Source: Amphibiibacter pelophylacis (GTDB lineage: Bacteria > Pseudomonadota > Gammaproteobacteria > Burkholderiales > Burkholderiaceae_C). From it: a DNA stretch of 64,000 nt. Where the stretch lies: NCBI RefSeq assembly GCF_037688875.1, contig NZ_JAWDIE010000005.1:98945-162944 (forward strand), read 5' to 3'. Both the position numbers and the translations under genes were made by a program. The first letter of the stretch is position 1. Every line of letters starts with the position of its first letter. Shown here in pieces: positions 34,274-44,626 of the stretch. The notes beneath the pieces were generated by a model. The model was not told where the DNA came from. It was given only the letters and a program-made list of their open reading frames with translations, and made no database searches.

Positions 34274-35173
34274 TCAACGGGCCTCATCGGCCGCCTGCGG
34301 CACCATCAGCCGCTCGACCAGAGGGTGCATGACCTTGCGCGGGGCGTAGATCAGGTGGTACTGCTCCTGCAGTTCGGTGCAGGTGGCCAGGTGCGCCAGG
34401 CCCAGGCGGCCGCGCAGGTAGGGGTCCAGCCACTCGGCGGCGGGGAACAGGCCCATGCCGGCGGCGCCGAAGGTGGTCATCAGGGCCATGTCTTCGAACT
34501 CGGCGACGATGCGCGGTTTGACGTGCTCGCGCTCCAGCCAGTGCTCGATCTGGGCGCGCATGGCCGAGTGCACGCTGGGCAGCAGCACGGGCTGGCCATG
34601 CAGGGCCTGCGGGAAGGGCTGATCGAGCTCGCGCAGGCGCTCGGGCGCGCCGTACCAGGCCAGCGCGGGCGAGGCCAGCAGCACACTGCGCAGGGGCAGG
34701 GCGGCTTCGGTGGGCGCGGCGCGGTCGGAGATCACGGCGTCCAGCTTGTGTAGCACCAGTTCGGCCCAGAGCTGTTCGTACTCGCCCTCGTTGCACAGCA
34801 GGCGCAGGTGCGGCGCGTCCAGCACCGGCTGCAGCAGGCGGTGGACGGCCAGCTTGGGCACGCCGTCCGAAATGCCGATGGCCAGACGCTGGACCTGGCT
34901 GCTGGCGGCTTCGCGTACCACGTCGGGCAGGCTCTGGCCGACTTCGAAAATGCGGTCGGCTTCGCGCAGCGCGGCCATGCCGGCCTCGGTCAGCACCAGC
35001 TTGCGGCCCTGAGGCTTGAGCAGGGCGTGGCCCAGCTGCTTTTCCAGCTCGCGCACCTGCGCGCTGATGGTCTGCACCGCCATATCCAGGCGCTGCGCTG
35101 CGCGCGTCAGGCTGCCCTCGTGGGCCATCACCCAGAAGTAGTAGAGATGGCGGTAGTTGAAGGGCGGGTTCAC
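34274..35173 (-). CDS. nhaR: NhaR-like LysR-family regulator
   Basis: A 299-residue LysR-type transcription factor. The N-terminal winged helix is intact (FNYRHLYYFWVMAHEGSLTR, SAQVRELEKQLGHALL), and the effector domain has VLHKLDAVISDRAAPTEAAL and EFEDMALMTTFGAAGMGLFP. The overall pattern is that of NhaR, which senses Na+ in E. coli; the ligand here is unknown. No sodium/proton antiporter gene is in the window. It is the last gene of the minus-strand run from 40593, overlaps the preceding gene by 4 bp, and converges with fdsD. Confidence 0.88.
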   Translation of the reverse strand: MNPPFNYRHLYYFWVMAHEGSLTRAAQRLDMAVQTISAQVRELEKQLGHALLKPQGRKLVLTEAGMAALREADRIFEVGQSLPDVVREAASSQVQRLAIGISDGVPKLAVHRLLQPVLDAPHLRLLCNEGEYEQLWAELVLHKLDAVISDRAAPTEAALPLRSVLLASPALAWYGAPERLRELDQPFPQALHGQPVLLPSVHSAMRAQIEHWLEREHVKPRIVAEFEDMALMTTFGAAGMGLFPAAEWLDPYLRGRLGLAHLATCTELQEQYHLIYAPRKVMHPLVERLMVPQAADEAR

Positions 35174-35826
35174 AGCAGCTGCGTCTGCGGCACGACCGAC
35201 CAGCGGCCGGGCACATCGGCCAGCGGCGAGACCTCCAGCGTCACCTTGCAGCGCAGGCCTTTGCGCGAGCTCAGTTCAAACGCCTCCAGCAGCATCAGCC
35301 CGGGCGTGACCTGCGCCAGCGTCCTGCTGGCGGGGTTGAAGGCGTATTCCCAGCGGCCGTCGTCCATCAGGCTGAAGACGCCGCAGGCGCTGCGCGAACT
35401 GCTGGCGATAAAGCCGTGGCTCCAGTCCAGGTCCGGGTTCAGGCTGGCGGTGTCGGTGCGCACGTCGCCGCGCACGACCAGCGGGGCCGGTTCAGCAGCG
35501 GAGGCAGGAGGCATTTCGGGCGCCGGTGTGGGAGCGGGTGGCGCAGCGGCCGCCGCAGGCGCCTTGATTTTCAGCACCCAGTCCAGCTCGCGGCGTTTGC
35601 CCACCTGCTCGAAGCCCAGGCGCAGCGGGTACTGCGCGATCACGCGGCCGTCGGCGGGCAGCGCGGCGTGCGCAGCGTTGCGCTCGCTGCGCGCCTGGCC
35701 GTGCGCGTCGTAGACCTCGCGGCCCCAGGGATGGACCACGATGAAACCGCTGCTGCGGTCGCCTTCGATGCGGATCTGGTCCGACGAAGATTCCAGCGCA
35801 ATCAGCAGGGGCAGGGACGAAGCCAT
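35170..35826 (-). CDS. Unknown protein with a VCBS-repeat-like module
   Basis: Function not recognised. The start at 35826 has GGAG upstream and gives 218 residues without a signal peptide. The N-terminal part (1-85) is a compact beta-rich block (QIRIEGDRSSGFIVVHPWGR). A Pro/Ala linker (about 90-118) follows. The C-terminal part (about 119-205) resembles a single VCBS-type beta-sandwich repeat: VVRGDVRTDT, GVFSLMDDGRWEYAFNP, then a segment similar to the 'L..G......F' end of such repeats. VCBS repeats usually occur in large secreted adhesins, so a lone one is odd. It is wedged between radA (36-bp gap) and nhaR (4-bp overlap). Confidence 0.6.
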   Translation of the reverse strand: MASSLPLLIALESSSDQIRIEGDRSSGFIVVHPWGREVYDAHGQARSERNAAHAALPADGRVIAQYPLRLGFEQVGKRRELDWVLKIKAPAAAAAPPAPTPAPEMPPASAAEPAPLVVRGDVRTDTASLNPDLDWSHGFIASSSRSACGVFSLMDDGRWEYAFNPASRTLAQVTPGLMLLEAFELSSRKGLRCKVTLEVSPLADVPGRWSVVPQTQLL

Positions 35827-35862
35827 ATTCACAACTCCAGGGCGCACGACAAGCTTGGAACT

Positions 35863-37277
35863 CTACCACCCGCGCACGGCTTCCATGGCCTCTTCGATGC
35901 GCGAGACAGCGGTGATTTCCAGCCCCGGAACCGGCTTTTTGGGCAGATTGGCCTGCGGCACGATGGCGTGGCGAAAGCCCAGCTTGGCCGCTTCCTTCAG
36001 CCGCTCCAGCCCGCGCGGCGCCGGGCGGACTTCTCCGGCCAGGCCGACTTCGCCAAAGGCCAGAAAACCCTCGGGCAGCGCCCGCGAGCGCAGGCTGCCC
36101 TGGATGGCCAGCATCACGGCCAGATCGGCGGCCGGTTCGCTGATGCGCACGCCGCCCACGGCGTTGACGAAGACGTCCTGATCGTAGGTCTGCACGCCTG
36201 CGTGGCGGTGCAGCACGGCCAGCAGCATGGCCAGGCGGTCGCGCTCCAGGCCGACCGACAGGCGGCGCGGGCTGGGCCCGCCGCTGTCCACCAGCGCCTG
36301 GATTTCGACCAGCAGCGGCCGCGTGCCCTCCAGCGTGACCAGCACGCACGATCCGGGCACCGGCGCGCCCTGCGTGGACAGGAAGATGGCGCTGGGGTTG
36401 CTCACGCCGCGCAGGCCGCGCTCGGTCATGGCGAAAACGCCGATCTCGTTGACAGCACCAAAGCGGTTCTTGATGGCGCGCACCAGGCGGAAGCTGCTGT
36501 GCGTATCGCCCTCGAAGTAGAGCACCGTATCGACCATGTGCTCCAGCACGCGCGGCCCGGCCAGCGCGCCTTCCTTGGTCACATGGCCGACCATCACCAG
36601 CGTGCAGCCGCTGGATTTGGCGGCGCGCGTCAGGTGGGCCGCGCACTCGCGCACCTGCGCCACCGAACCCGGGGCGCTGGTCAGCTGGTCGCTGTACACG
36701 GTCTGGATGGAATCGATGACGCAGAAATCGGGCTGTTCGCGCTCCAGTGTGGCCAGGATGCTTTCCAGATGCGTTTCGGCCTGCACGTGCACGTTCTGGC
36801 CGGACAGCCCCAGGCGGTGCGCGCGCAGCGCCACCTGAGCGCCCGATTCTTCGCCCGTCACATACAGCACGCGCAGGCGCTGCGAGACCGCGTCCAGCGC
36901 CTGCAGCAGCAGCGTGCTTTTGCCGATGCCCGGGTCGCCGCCGATCAGGATGACGCCACCCGCGACCAGGCCACCGCCCAGCACGCGGTCCAGCTCGTCC
37001 AGGCCCGTGGGCTGGCGCTCGACCTCGCTGGCGGCGATGTCGGCCAGGCGCGTCACGGGCTGGCTGGCAGTCAGCGCGGCAAAGCGGTTGCGCCCCGCTG
37101 CGGCGGCAGGGGGCGCGGCAGCCGTTTCTTCCAGCGTGTTCCAGGCGCTGCAGTCCGGGCAGCGGCCCAGCCATTTGGGCTGGACGCTGCCGCAGTCGCG
37201 GCACACGAACTGCGATTTGCCCGCGCCTTTGGCGGGGGCCTTGCCCGCCGTTTTGCCCGCCGCCGGTTGGCCCAGGT

Positions 37278-37281
<4 letters not shown>
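35863..37281 (-). CDS. radA: RadA, DNA repair/recombination ATPase
   Basis: RecA-like helicase that drives branch migration in recombination. The start at 37281 gives 472 residues. The zinc finger has four Cys (FVCRDCGSVQPKWLGRCPDC). The ATPase domain has Walker A GGDPGIGKST, Walker B-like DFCVIDSIQTVYSD and the RadA-specific KNRFG (in RAIKNRFGAVNEIGVF). A C-terminal Lon-protease-like domain has LAVMLAIQGSLRSRALPEGF and FGEVGLAGEVRPAP. It overlaps psuG by 4 bp, so expression is linked to the pseudouridine genes. Confidence 0.97.
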
Positions 37282-38290
<1,009 letters not shown>

Positions 38291-38294
<4 letters not shown>

Positions 38295-39283
38295 GTCGGA
38301 GCGTTAATTTCGTCAAGCAAGGCCGCCACGGCGGCCGGGGTCAGGTCGGGGGCGACGGTGTGCGGGCTTTCCACCGTCAGGGCCGAACAGGCGCTGGCCC
38401 AGCGCACGCGCTCAGGCCAGGTCCAGTCGTCCAGCAGGAGATGACCATACACCAGCGCCGCCATCAGCGCGTCGCCCGCGCCGCTGGTGTTGACCACGCC
38501 GCGCACCAGGCTGGGCTGCAGGCCGCTCTGCGCCGGCTGGCCGGGATCGCGCACGCTCCACAGCAGGCCCTGGGGGCCACCGCTCAGGAAAACGCGGGCC
38601 ACGCCCGCATCGTGCAGGCCATCGATCAGACGCTGGGCGTCGTGCGTCAGCGCGGGGTCCAGGCCCAGCAGCACGGCGGCTTCCAGGCGGTCGGGTTTCA
38701 GGGTGTGGATGCGCGACAGCCACGGCCGCCAGCGCGCAGCTTTGTGGGCAGAGACCGGGTCCACAAACAGCGGCGGCAGTGGCCCGGTACTGTTAAGGGC
38801 CGCGTCGATCTGCTCGGGCGACAGGTTGCCATCGAGCACCAGCGCGGCGCTGCCTGACAGCCGCGGGCGCAGCGCGTCGGCCAGGTGCATCGCGGGCCAG
38901 CCCGCCAGCACGGCCATGTCGTTGACGGCGCCGGCCAGTTCGCCCGTGGCATCGTGCAGCGCCAGATACGCGGCGCTGCGCGCGCCCTTGGGCGCCCAGC
39001 CGCCGGTGGTGTCCACGCCGCAGGCTTCGGTGCTGCTGCGCAGCCACAGGCCCAGCGGATCGCTGCCCCAGGCCGACAGCAGATGAACCTGCCCTTGAGG
39101 CCCGCCTGGGGCCTGCAGCAGCCGCGCCAGGTTGTCGGCGATATTGCGCGCCACGCCGCCCGCGCTCACGCCGATGTCGCCGGGCAGCGAATCGCCCGCC
39201 AGTCCGGCCGTGTGCGTGCGGGCCAGCACGTCCACATTGGCGCCGCCGACCACCACGGCACAGGGGGTGTCAGTGCCGGTCAT
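38291..39283 (-). CDS. psuK: PsuK, PfkB-family pseudouridine kinase
   Basis: Sugar/nucleoside kinase of the PfkB family. The N-terminal VVGGANVDVLAR and GGVARNIADNLARL bind the substrate; the C-terminal anion-hole motif VVNTSGAGDALMAAL contains the catalytic Asp. The 330 residues are a normal length. Assignment as pseudouridine kinase rests on the 4-bp overlap with psuG, the enzyme for the next step of pseudouridine salvage; a transporter gene such as psuT is not present. It overlaps the upstream TRIC-family gene by 14 bp. Confidence 0.9.
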
Positions 39284-39989
39284 GGGGGTTCTCCGGCCCG
39301 GGCGAGCCCGAGCGCCAGTGCGGAATCTGCCAGCCGCGGCGCACCGCCAGCCCCCGCGATCCGGCCGTCAGGGCGACGCAGGCCAGCACGCTGATCCAGC
39401 CTGGCAGGCCCAGCGCGACCAGACCGAGGCACAGCCAGGCGCCCGCAAACGCACACAGCGCGTAGGGGCGGTGGTCTTTGAGCACGGCGGGAATCTCGTT
39501 GCAGACCATGTCGCGCAGCACACCGCCAAACGTGCCGGTGATGACGCCCAGCAGCACGGTCACCAGCGCGGGCATGTCGGCGGCGATGGACTGGTGCACC
39601 CCGGCGGCGGTGAACAGGCCCAGTCCCAGCGCGTCGGGCCAGAGCATGGCGCGTTCGGTGATGGAGAAATGCCTGTCGCGCAGAAACAGCATGGACAGCG
39701 CGCACAGCAGCAGCACGGCCCACAATGTGCTTTCGTGGCTGACCCAGAAAAACGGGCGCTGGTCCAGCAGCAGATCGCGCACCGTGCCGCCGCCAAAGGC
39801 CGCCAGGCAACCGACCACGCACACGCCCACAGGGTCCAGGCGCTTGCGCGCAGCCTCCATCACGCCCGACAGGGCAAACGCGGCGGTGCCGCCCAGCTCG
39901 ACCAGCAGCTGCAGCGTCTGCCCCCAGGCCTGCAGGGGCAGATCAGCGGGAAGATGGGCTGGCAGGGCCAGAGCAAGGTCGGCGGACAT
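39270..39989 (-). CDS. TRIC/UPF0126-family membrane protein
   Basis: A 239-residue inner-membrane protein with seven predicted helices, built of two similar halves as in prokaryotic TRIC cation channels. First-half signature: GTAAFALSGVMEAARKRLDP and GGGTVRDLLLDQRPFFW. Second-half signature: AAGVHQSIAADMPALVTVLL and ITGTFGGVLRDMVCNEIPAV. Some relatives conduct K+ or Na+; others act as carriers, so the substrate is open. A short hydrophilic C-terminal tail (RSGSPGPENPHDRH) overlaps psuK by 14 bp, and the gene follows the DUF1439 gene by 7 bp. Confidence 0.9.
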   Translation of the reverse strand: MSADLALALPAHLPADLPLQAWGQTLQLLVELGGTAAFALSGVMEAARKRLDPVGVCVVGCLAAFGGGTVRDLLLDQRPFFWVSHESTLWAVLLLCALSMLFLRDRHFSITERAMLWPDALGLGLFTAAGVHQSIAADMPALVTVLLGVITGTFGGVLRDMVCNEIPAVLKDHRPYALCAFAGAWLCLGLVALGLPGWISVLACVALTAGSRGLAVRRGWQIPHWRSGSPGPENPHDRH

Positions 39990-39996
39990 GGCGGAG

Positions 39997-40593
39997 TCAG
40001 GACGCCGGCTGCAGCCGGATGCGCAGGCGGTCGGCGCTGATCTCGATCACCGGCTGGCCCAGTGTGCCCAGCATCTGGCGCTGGCTGGCGCTGAGCGTGT
40101 AGAGGCTGAGATCGTTGAAAAACTGCTCGGCCAGCACGCTGCCGATGCGCTGCAGATAGCCCTGCAGCGCCGTGGCCCCGCTGGCCAGTTCGAGCTGGTC
40201 GACGTTGACATCGCTCATGCGGATGCTGCCGTCGCTGGGGTCGTAGCGCAGGCGGTAGGTCAGCGCCACACGGCCGCGCGCCTGCAGATCGAAAATCCGG
40301 TCGCGCACCGCCAGCGCCAGAGCGGTGCCCAGACGCTGGTCCTGCGGCAGCAGCGTCACCTGCGGCGTCGAGAGCTGCACGGTCAGGACCTCCAGCACGC
40401 GTCGCTCCATGGGAAAGCGCGTGGCCAGTGCCTGGTTGAGCTGCTCGCGCGTCAGGCTCAGCCCGTCCGGGCCCAGCGGGTTTTTGCAGGCCGCCAGCAG
40501 CGGCAGCAGCGCGCCGGCGGCCAGCAGACGACGGCGCTGCAGATCAGGCCGCAAAGCCCGGATGGCAGTAGAGAAGACAGCGGTGTCGGGCAT
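39997..40593 (-). CDS. DUF1439-family lipoprotein
   Basis: A 198-residue lipoprotein of the DUF1439 family. The start at 40593 is preceded by CAGGGAC. A twin-Arg-like basic segment (LQRRRLLAAG) and a signal sequence end in the lipobox LAAC, so it is probably a periplasmic-facing lipoprotein. The mature domain shows LTREQLNQALATRFPMERRV, ALAVRDRIFDLQARGRVALT and a C-terminal QPVIEISADRLRIRLQP, similar to E. coli YceB. Function is unknown. It is the first gene of the seven-gene minus-strand run and is divergent from the methyltransferase-family gene across 90 bp. Confidence 0.85.
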   Translation of the reverse strand: MPDTAVFSTAIRALRPDLQRRRLLAAGALLPLLAACKNPLGPDGLSLTREQLNQALATRFPMERRVLEVLTVQLSTPQVTLLPQDQRLGTALALAVRDRIFDLQARGRVALTYRLRYDPSDGSIRMSDVNVDQLELASGATALQGYLQRIGSVLAEQFFNDLSLYTLSASQRQMLGTLGQPVIEISADRLRIRLQPAS

Positions 40594-40683
40594 GGGTGTC
40601 CCTGGGGGCAGAAGGCATAGGCCGCGCGTGCGCGGGCGGAATCTTTCCCGATAAAATAGCAGACTCCACAGAAAGAGGGTTCC

Positions 40684-41358
40684 ATGAGCACACCGATGAC
40701 TCCCGAAGCGCGGGAGCAGGCCCGCTATCACATGATCGAGCAGCAGATTCGCCCCTGGAATGTGCTCGACGAAGCCGTTCTGGCGACGCTGTCGCGCGTG
40801 CACCGCGAAGATTTCGTCCCGCCCGCGCAACGCGAACTGGCCCTGATGGATTGCGAGCTGCCGCTGGACGATGGCCAGATCATGCTCAGTCCCAAAGTGC
40901 AGGCGCGGCTGGTGCATGACACCGTCACCGCGCTCGTGCCCACTGCACGCCGCATTCTGCTGATCGGCGCGGGCACCGGCTACATGGTCGCGCTGCTGGC
41001 CGATCTGGGCTGCGAGGTCCTGGCCACCGAGCAAAGTCCGGCCCTGCTCAAGCAGGCCGAAAAAAACCTGCGCGGCAGCCGCGTGCGCCTGCAGGCGGGT
41101 TCGGCCATTCCGTCGGAAGGCAACGGCTTTGACGCCGTGCTGCTGGCCGGATCGCTGCCGTCCATCCCCGATGCGCTGTGGGCCACGCTGCACCCGAATG
41201 GCCTCATCGTCGGCATTGTCGGCCGAGTGGCTGATCCGCTGATGGTCGCCAGCCGTCTGCGCCGGGTGGATGGCCGGGTGCGCAGCGAACCCCTGTTCGA
41301 GACCTGGGCGCCAGCGCTGCTGGGCCTGGTCGCCGAACCCCGCGAATTCGTTTTCTGA
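40684..41358 (+). CDS. Protein-L-isoaspartate O-methyltransferase family protein
   Basis: A 224-residue SAM-dependent methyltransferase of the PIMT family. It has QQIRPWNVLD, the substrate-site segment PLDDGQIMLSPKVQARLV (differing from the GQTIS of true Pcm), and SAM motif I, ILLIGAGTGYMVALLA, then EVLATEQSPALLKQAEKNL. Enzymatic repair activity is uncertain because of the altered active-site loop. Its TGA overlaps the ATG of tolC by one base, a linkage that I recall as common in Burkholderiales. Confidence 0.88.
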   Translation: MSTPMTPEAREQARYHMIEQQIRPWNVLDEAVLATLSRVHREDFVPPAQRELALMDCELPLDDGQIMLSPKVQARLVHDTVTALVPTARRILLIGAGTGYMVALLADLGCEVLATEQSPALLKQAEKNLRGSRVRLQAGSAIPSEGNGFDAVLLAGSLPSIPDALWATLHPNGLIVGIVGRVADPLMVASRLRRVDGRVRSEPLFETWAPALLGLVAEPREFVF

Positions 41359-42755
41359 TGCGCGCGCACCGCTCCTGCTGCTTCTCCGTGCCAACGGCCT
41401 GGCGCCGGGGCGTCCTTGCGGCTGCGGTGCTGCTGGCGGCGGGCGGCGCGCAGGCACAGTCCCTGCACGAGGTGCTGGCGCAGGCCCTGCAGTCCGACGC
41501 GACCTGGCGGGCCGCGCAGGCGCAGGCCGCGTCTGTGCCCTACAAGGTGGAACAGGCCCGCGCGGCACTGCGTCCGCAGCTCGGCCTGACCGGCAGCGCC
41601 ACGGTTCAGGCCGCAGAAACCCCCGACAGCCAGACGGCCAAATCGGCCCAGAAGCTGGGCTTGGCGCTGGGCGTTTCCGCGCAGCAGAGCCTCTATAACC
41701 GCGCCAGCAGCCTCACGGTGGAGAAGGCGCAGCGCGGGCAGGACATTGCGCGCGCCACGCTCGAAGCGGCCCGGCAGGATCTGATCCAGCGCGTGTCGCA
41801 GGCTTACTTTGACGTGCTGACCGCCCAATCTGCCGTCCGCGCCCTGGAATCGGCGCTGGACGCGGCCCAGGGCCAGCTCAAATTTGCCACGCGCAATTTC
41901 GAGGTCGGCAACGCGACGGTCACCGATTCGCGCCAGGCGCAGGCGCAGGTCGATGTCCTGCAGGCGCAGCTGCTGTCGGCGCGCAACACGGTGCAGACGC
42001 GCCAGCTGGCCCTGGCGCAGATCACCGGCCAGGCCGACGTGACGCCCTGGGAGCTCAAACCCACCGCGCTGGCCGACAAAAACTCGATGCTGGCCGTGCG
42101 CCCCGAAACGGTGGACGAGTGGGTGGCGCTGGCCGAGAGCCTGTCGCCTGCCGTGCAGCAGGCCGCGCTGGCCGCCCAGAGCGCCGAACTGGACGTGGCG
42201 CTGGCCCGTGCCCAGGACGCGCCCACGCTGGCGCTGGTGGGTCAGGTGGGTGTCGCCCGCGACCAGTCGCGCAGCCGTGTACCGGGGGCGGGCTGGGTGT
42301 CGGGCAGTGCGCGCAGCGGCACCGGCCAGGTCGGTGTCAACTTCAACATGCCGCTCTACACCGGCGGCCTGAACGACAACCGCCTGCGCGAAACGCTGGC
42401 GCTGCTCGACGCCGCCCGCCAGCAGCAGGAAGCGGCGCGCCGCAGCGTGACGCAGGCAACGCGCACGGCGTTTTACACCCTGCGCTCGACGCAGGCGCAG
42501 GCCCTGGCGCTGCGCACCGCTGTATCGTCGGCCGAGCTGCTGCTCAAGGCGGCGCGTCTGGGTTATGAGGTCGGCATGAACACCAGTCTGGATGTGCTCA
42601 ACGCCCAGAACCAGGTCTACCAGACCCGGCGCGACCTGGACCAGGCGCGCTACGGTGCGCTGTCGGCTTATCTGGGGCTGCGCCGTGCGGCGGGCGCCAT
42701 CACCGACCAGGATCTGGCCGAGCTGGACGACAGGCTGCAGCCCGCCAAGCCCTGA
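41358..42755 (+). CDS. tolC: TolC-family outer membrane channel
   Basis: Outer-membrane/periplasmic tunnel protein for type I secretion or multidrug efflux. The 465 residues start with a signal peptide (RRGVLAAAVLLAAGGAQAQS), then two OEP repeats rich in heptad coiled-coil. Conserved segments: ALRPQLGLTGSAT, RVSQAYFDVLTAQSAVRALE, VGNATVTDSRQAQAQVDVL in the first and FNMPLYTGGLNDNRLRETLA, GYEVGMNTSLDVLNAQNQVY in the second. No inner-membrane pump or adaptor genes are nearby. It ends at the strong terminator at 42783-42822. Confidence 0.94.
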   Translation: MRAHRSCCFSVPTAWRRGVLAAAVLLAAGGAQAQSLHEVLAQALQSDATWRAAQAQAASVPYKVEQARAALRPQLGLTGSATVQAAETPDSQTAKSAQKLGLALGVSAQQSLYNRASSLTVEKAQRGQDIARATLEAARQDLIQRVSQAYFDVLTAQSAVRALESALDAAQGQLKFATRNFEVGNATVTDSRQAQAQVDVLQAQLLSARNTVQTRQLALAQITGQADVTPWELKPTALADKNSMLAVRPETVDEWVALAESLSPAVQQAALAAQSAELDVALARAQDAPTLALVGQVGVARDQSRSRVPGAGWVSGSARSGTGQVGVNFNMPLYTGGLNDNRLRETLALLDAARQQQEAARRSVTQATRTAFYTLRSTQAQALALRTAVSSAELLLKAARLGYEVGMNTSLDVLNAQNQVYQTRRDLDQARYGALSAYLGLRRAAGAITDQDLAELDDRLQPAKP

Positions 42756-42782
42756 GCGCCTGACTGGCTCAGAGCCATGCAC

Positions 42783-42822
42783 CCCAAAAAGAAACCGGCC
42801 TTGAAGCCGGTTTCTTTTTGGG
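42783..42822. terminator. Bidirectional rho-independent terminator
   Basis: A perfect 17-bp inverted repeat (CCCAAAAAGAAACCGGC at 42783-42799 and its complement at 42806-42822) with a 6-base loop. The stem holds an A tract on one side and a T tract on the other, so it can end both tolC and the converging wzz-type gene. Confidence 0.92.
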
Positions 42823-42848
42823 AGCGGGGCCGTCGCCGGGATTCTGCT

Positions 42849-44030
42849 TCAGCGGCGGCTCAGCGCCTGGCGGATGGCTTCGATTTTCTCGGCCGCTTCC
42901 GGGTCATTGCGGGCGTTGCGCCAGGCTTCGCGCACAAAGACGAAGAGCAGTAGCACAAACCCGGCGCCCAGCGTCGCCAGAACAGCGATCAGCCCCTTTT
43001 TGGGCTTGGATTTGAGCTCAGGCGGCATCGCCGGATCGACGATCTGGATGACGGCGCCCTCGCGGCTTTCGTCGATGCGGGCGACCTCGTACTGCTTGGC
43101 CATCATCTCGAACAGCGTTTCCTGATACTTGAAATTGCGGTATTTGTTGATGTAGCCCGAATCGACGCTGGCGGGCAGGCCGCTGTCCTGATCGCGGCGC
43201 TGGGCCTCGGCCAGCTGCTCGCGCAGGGCTTTCATCTGGTCCAGCGCCTGGCGGAACTCGGGCGCGTTCTCGGTCAGGTAACCGCGCATGGCGGCCATTT
43301 GCACCTGCAGCGCGGCGATTTTGGCCTGCAGCGTGGCCACGACAGCGATCGCCGTGTCCGGGCTGAGCTTGATCGTGCTGGCGTTGACGCCGCTGGCGCC
43401 CAAGGCGCTTTCGGCATCAGCCAGCTTTTTCTGGGCCTCGTCCATCTGCTTCTGGAAGAACGCCCGGCGCTGCTGGGCCTCGGTCAGGCTGACGCGGTCG
43501 AGCATCTTGCCCAGTTCCTGCACGTAGGCGTTGGCCAGTTCGGCGGCGAATTTGGGGTCTTTGTCGTCGACGCTGACGCTGATCAGGCCGGTTTTTTTGC
43601 CGTCGTCGGTCTGCGTTTTGGCCTTCAGCGCCTTGCGCGTGCCGTCCAGGGTTTCCTGCTCATAGCGCTTTTTCAAATCGAAGCGCTTGATCATGGCGTC
43701 CATGATGGTGTTGGTGCCCAGAAACGCCACGTACTGGTCGCTGGGGCTTTTGATGCCGGTGGCGGCGCCCGCCAGGCTGGCCAGGCCGCCCAGGCTCTGC
43801 AGCATGCTGGCCGCTGCGCTCTGCTGCTGCTGGGGCGGCAGAAAGGTGGTGGTGGCGGTAAAGGTCGGCGTGATGGCGAAGGTGATGCCCAGCGCCGCCA
43901 GGCCGATCAGCAGCGGCCCCAGAATCAGCAGCCAGAGGTTTTCAGCGACGACGCGCAGCAGGTCGAGCAGGCTGATTTCGTCTTCGTCCTCGAAGGGGGC
44001 GGCGGCGGACGCGGGGTCTTGGGGGTGCAT
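42849..44030 (-). CDS. Wzz/chain-length-determinant family protein
   Basis: A 393-residue polysaccharide co-polymerase of the Wzz family. It has a short cytoplasmic N-terminus (DEDEISLLDLLRVVAENLW), a first membrane helix (about 32-53), a large periplasmic coiled-coil domain (about 75-345; EAQQRRAFFQKQMDEAQKKL), a Pro-rich PAMPPELKSKPKK segment, and a second helix (about 352-375) with a cytoplasmic tail. No Tyr-kinase domain. Such proteins set O-antigen or capsule chain length, but no glycosyltransferase, wzx or wzy gene is in the window, so it stands alone. Confidence 0.9.
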   Translation of the reverse strand: MHPQDPASAAAPFEDEDEISLLDLLRVVAENLWLLILGPLLIGLAALGITFAITPTFTATTTFLPPQQQQSAAASMLQSLGGLASLAGAATGIKSPSDQYVAFLGTNTIMDAMIKRFDLKKRYEQETLDGTRKALKAKTQTDDGKKTGLISVSVDDKDPKFAAELANAYVQELGKMLDRVSLTEAQQRRAFFQKQMDEAQKKLADAESALGASGVNASTIKLSPDTAIAVVATLQAKIAALQVQMAAMRGYLTENAPEFRQALDQMKALREQLAEAQRRDQDSGLPASVDSGYINKYRNFKYQETLFEMMAKQYEVARIDESREGAVIQIVDPAMPPELKSKPKKGLIAVLATLGAGFVLLLFVFVREAWRNARNDPEAAEKIEAIRQALSRR

Positions 44031-44086
44031 GGTCTGAAAATGGCCCGGAGATCAAGGGCTTGGGGAAGTCGCGCGAAGTGCGGATT

Positions 44087-44443
44087 CTACCTTGCTGACG
44101 GCTCTGCGCGCGACGGGCAGTCGCAGCCCTGGCCAGCGGCGATCCAGCGCCCGGCCAGAGCCTGCGCCGCACTGCGCAAAGGCCAGGGGGCCGCCGCGGC
44201 CGCTGCCAGTGCCCCGCAGCGGTACAGGCCGGCGTCTTCCTGCCAGCGCAGCAGAGCGCAGGGGCCGCTCAGGCGCTGGGTCAGCACGCGGCCCAGCGGG
44301 CAGGGCGACAGCGCGCAGCACACGCCGCAGCCATTGCAGGGCGCTCCCAGGGGCGGCTGTACTGGAGCACCCGCGTGAAGGTGAATGACGGTGCTGTCTT
44401 TCTGGCGCATGGCGAGGGGTGGGCTGTGACGCAAGCCGTTCAT
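44087..44443 (-). CDS. YkgJ-type cysteine-cluster protein
   Basis: A 118-residue protein of the YkgJ/CxxCxxCC family. The cluster APCNGCGVCCALSPCPLG (Cys spaced C-x2-C-x2-CC, then C) and later Cys in GPCALLRW, YRCGAL and GCDCPS could hold a zinc or iron-sulfur centre. Function is unknown for the family. Neither candidate start, 44443 or 44410 (MRQKDSTVIHL), has a good ribosome-binding site. It lies just beyond the Wzz gene on the same strand, 56 bp away. Confidence 0.75.
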   Translation of the reverse strand: MNGLRHSPPLAMRQKDSTVIHLHAGAPVQPPLGAPCNGCGVCCALSPCPLGRVLTQRLSGPCALLRWQEDAGLYRCGALAAAAAAPWPLRSAAQALAGRWIAAGQGCDCPSRAEPSAR

Positions 44444-44626
44444 TCTGCAGCCAAAGTGGCTTGTTGACTGGCCGTCTGGCAGGGCAGTGACCGCAGCGCG
44501 CAGCGGCTTTGCAGGCCGTTTCAGGGCAGGAGCTCGGACTTTTTGGGCTACAATCCCGCTGCTCTGGACTGGTCACCCCGTAAGACTGTCGCCTGTGATG
44601 GCGCTAACTTGCTGACCAGCACTCAG

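Noticed and set aside
44569..44619. Inverted repeat CTGGTCA/TGACCAG before tRNA-Leu
   Set aside because: Only 7 bp with a 37-base loop; no clear role. A nearby TACAAT (44549-44554) lacks a suitable -35 box, so no promoter was called.
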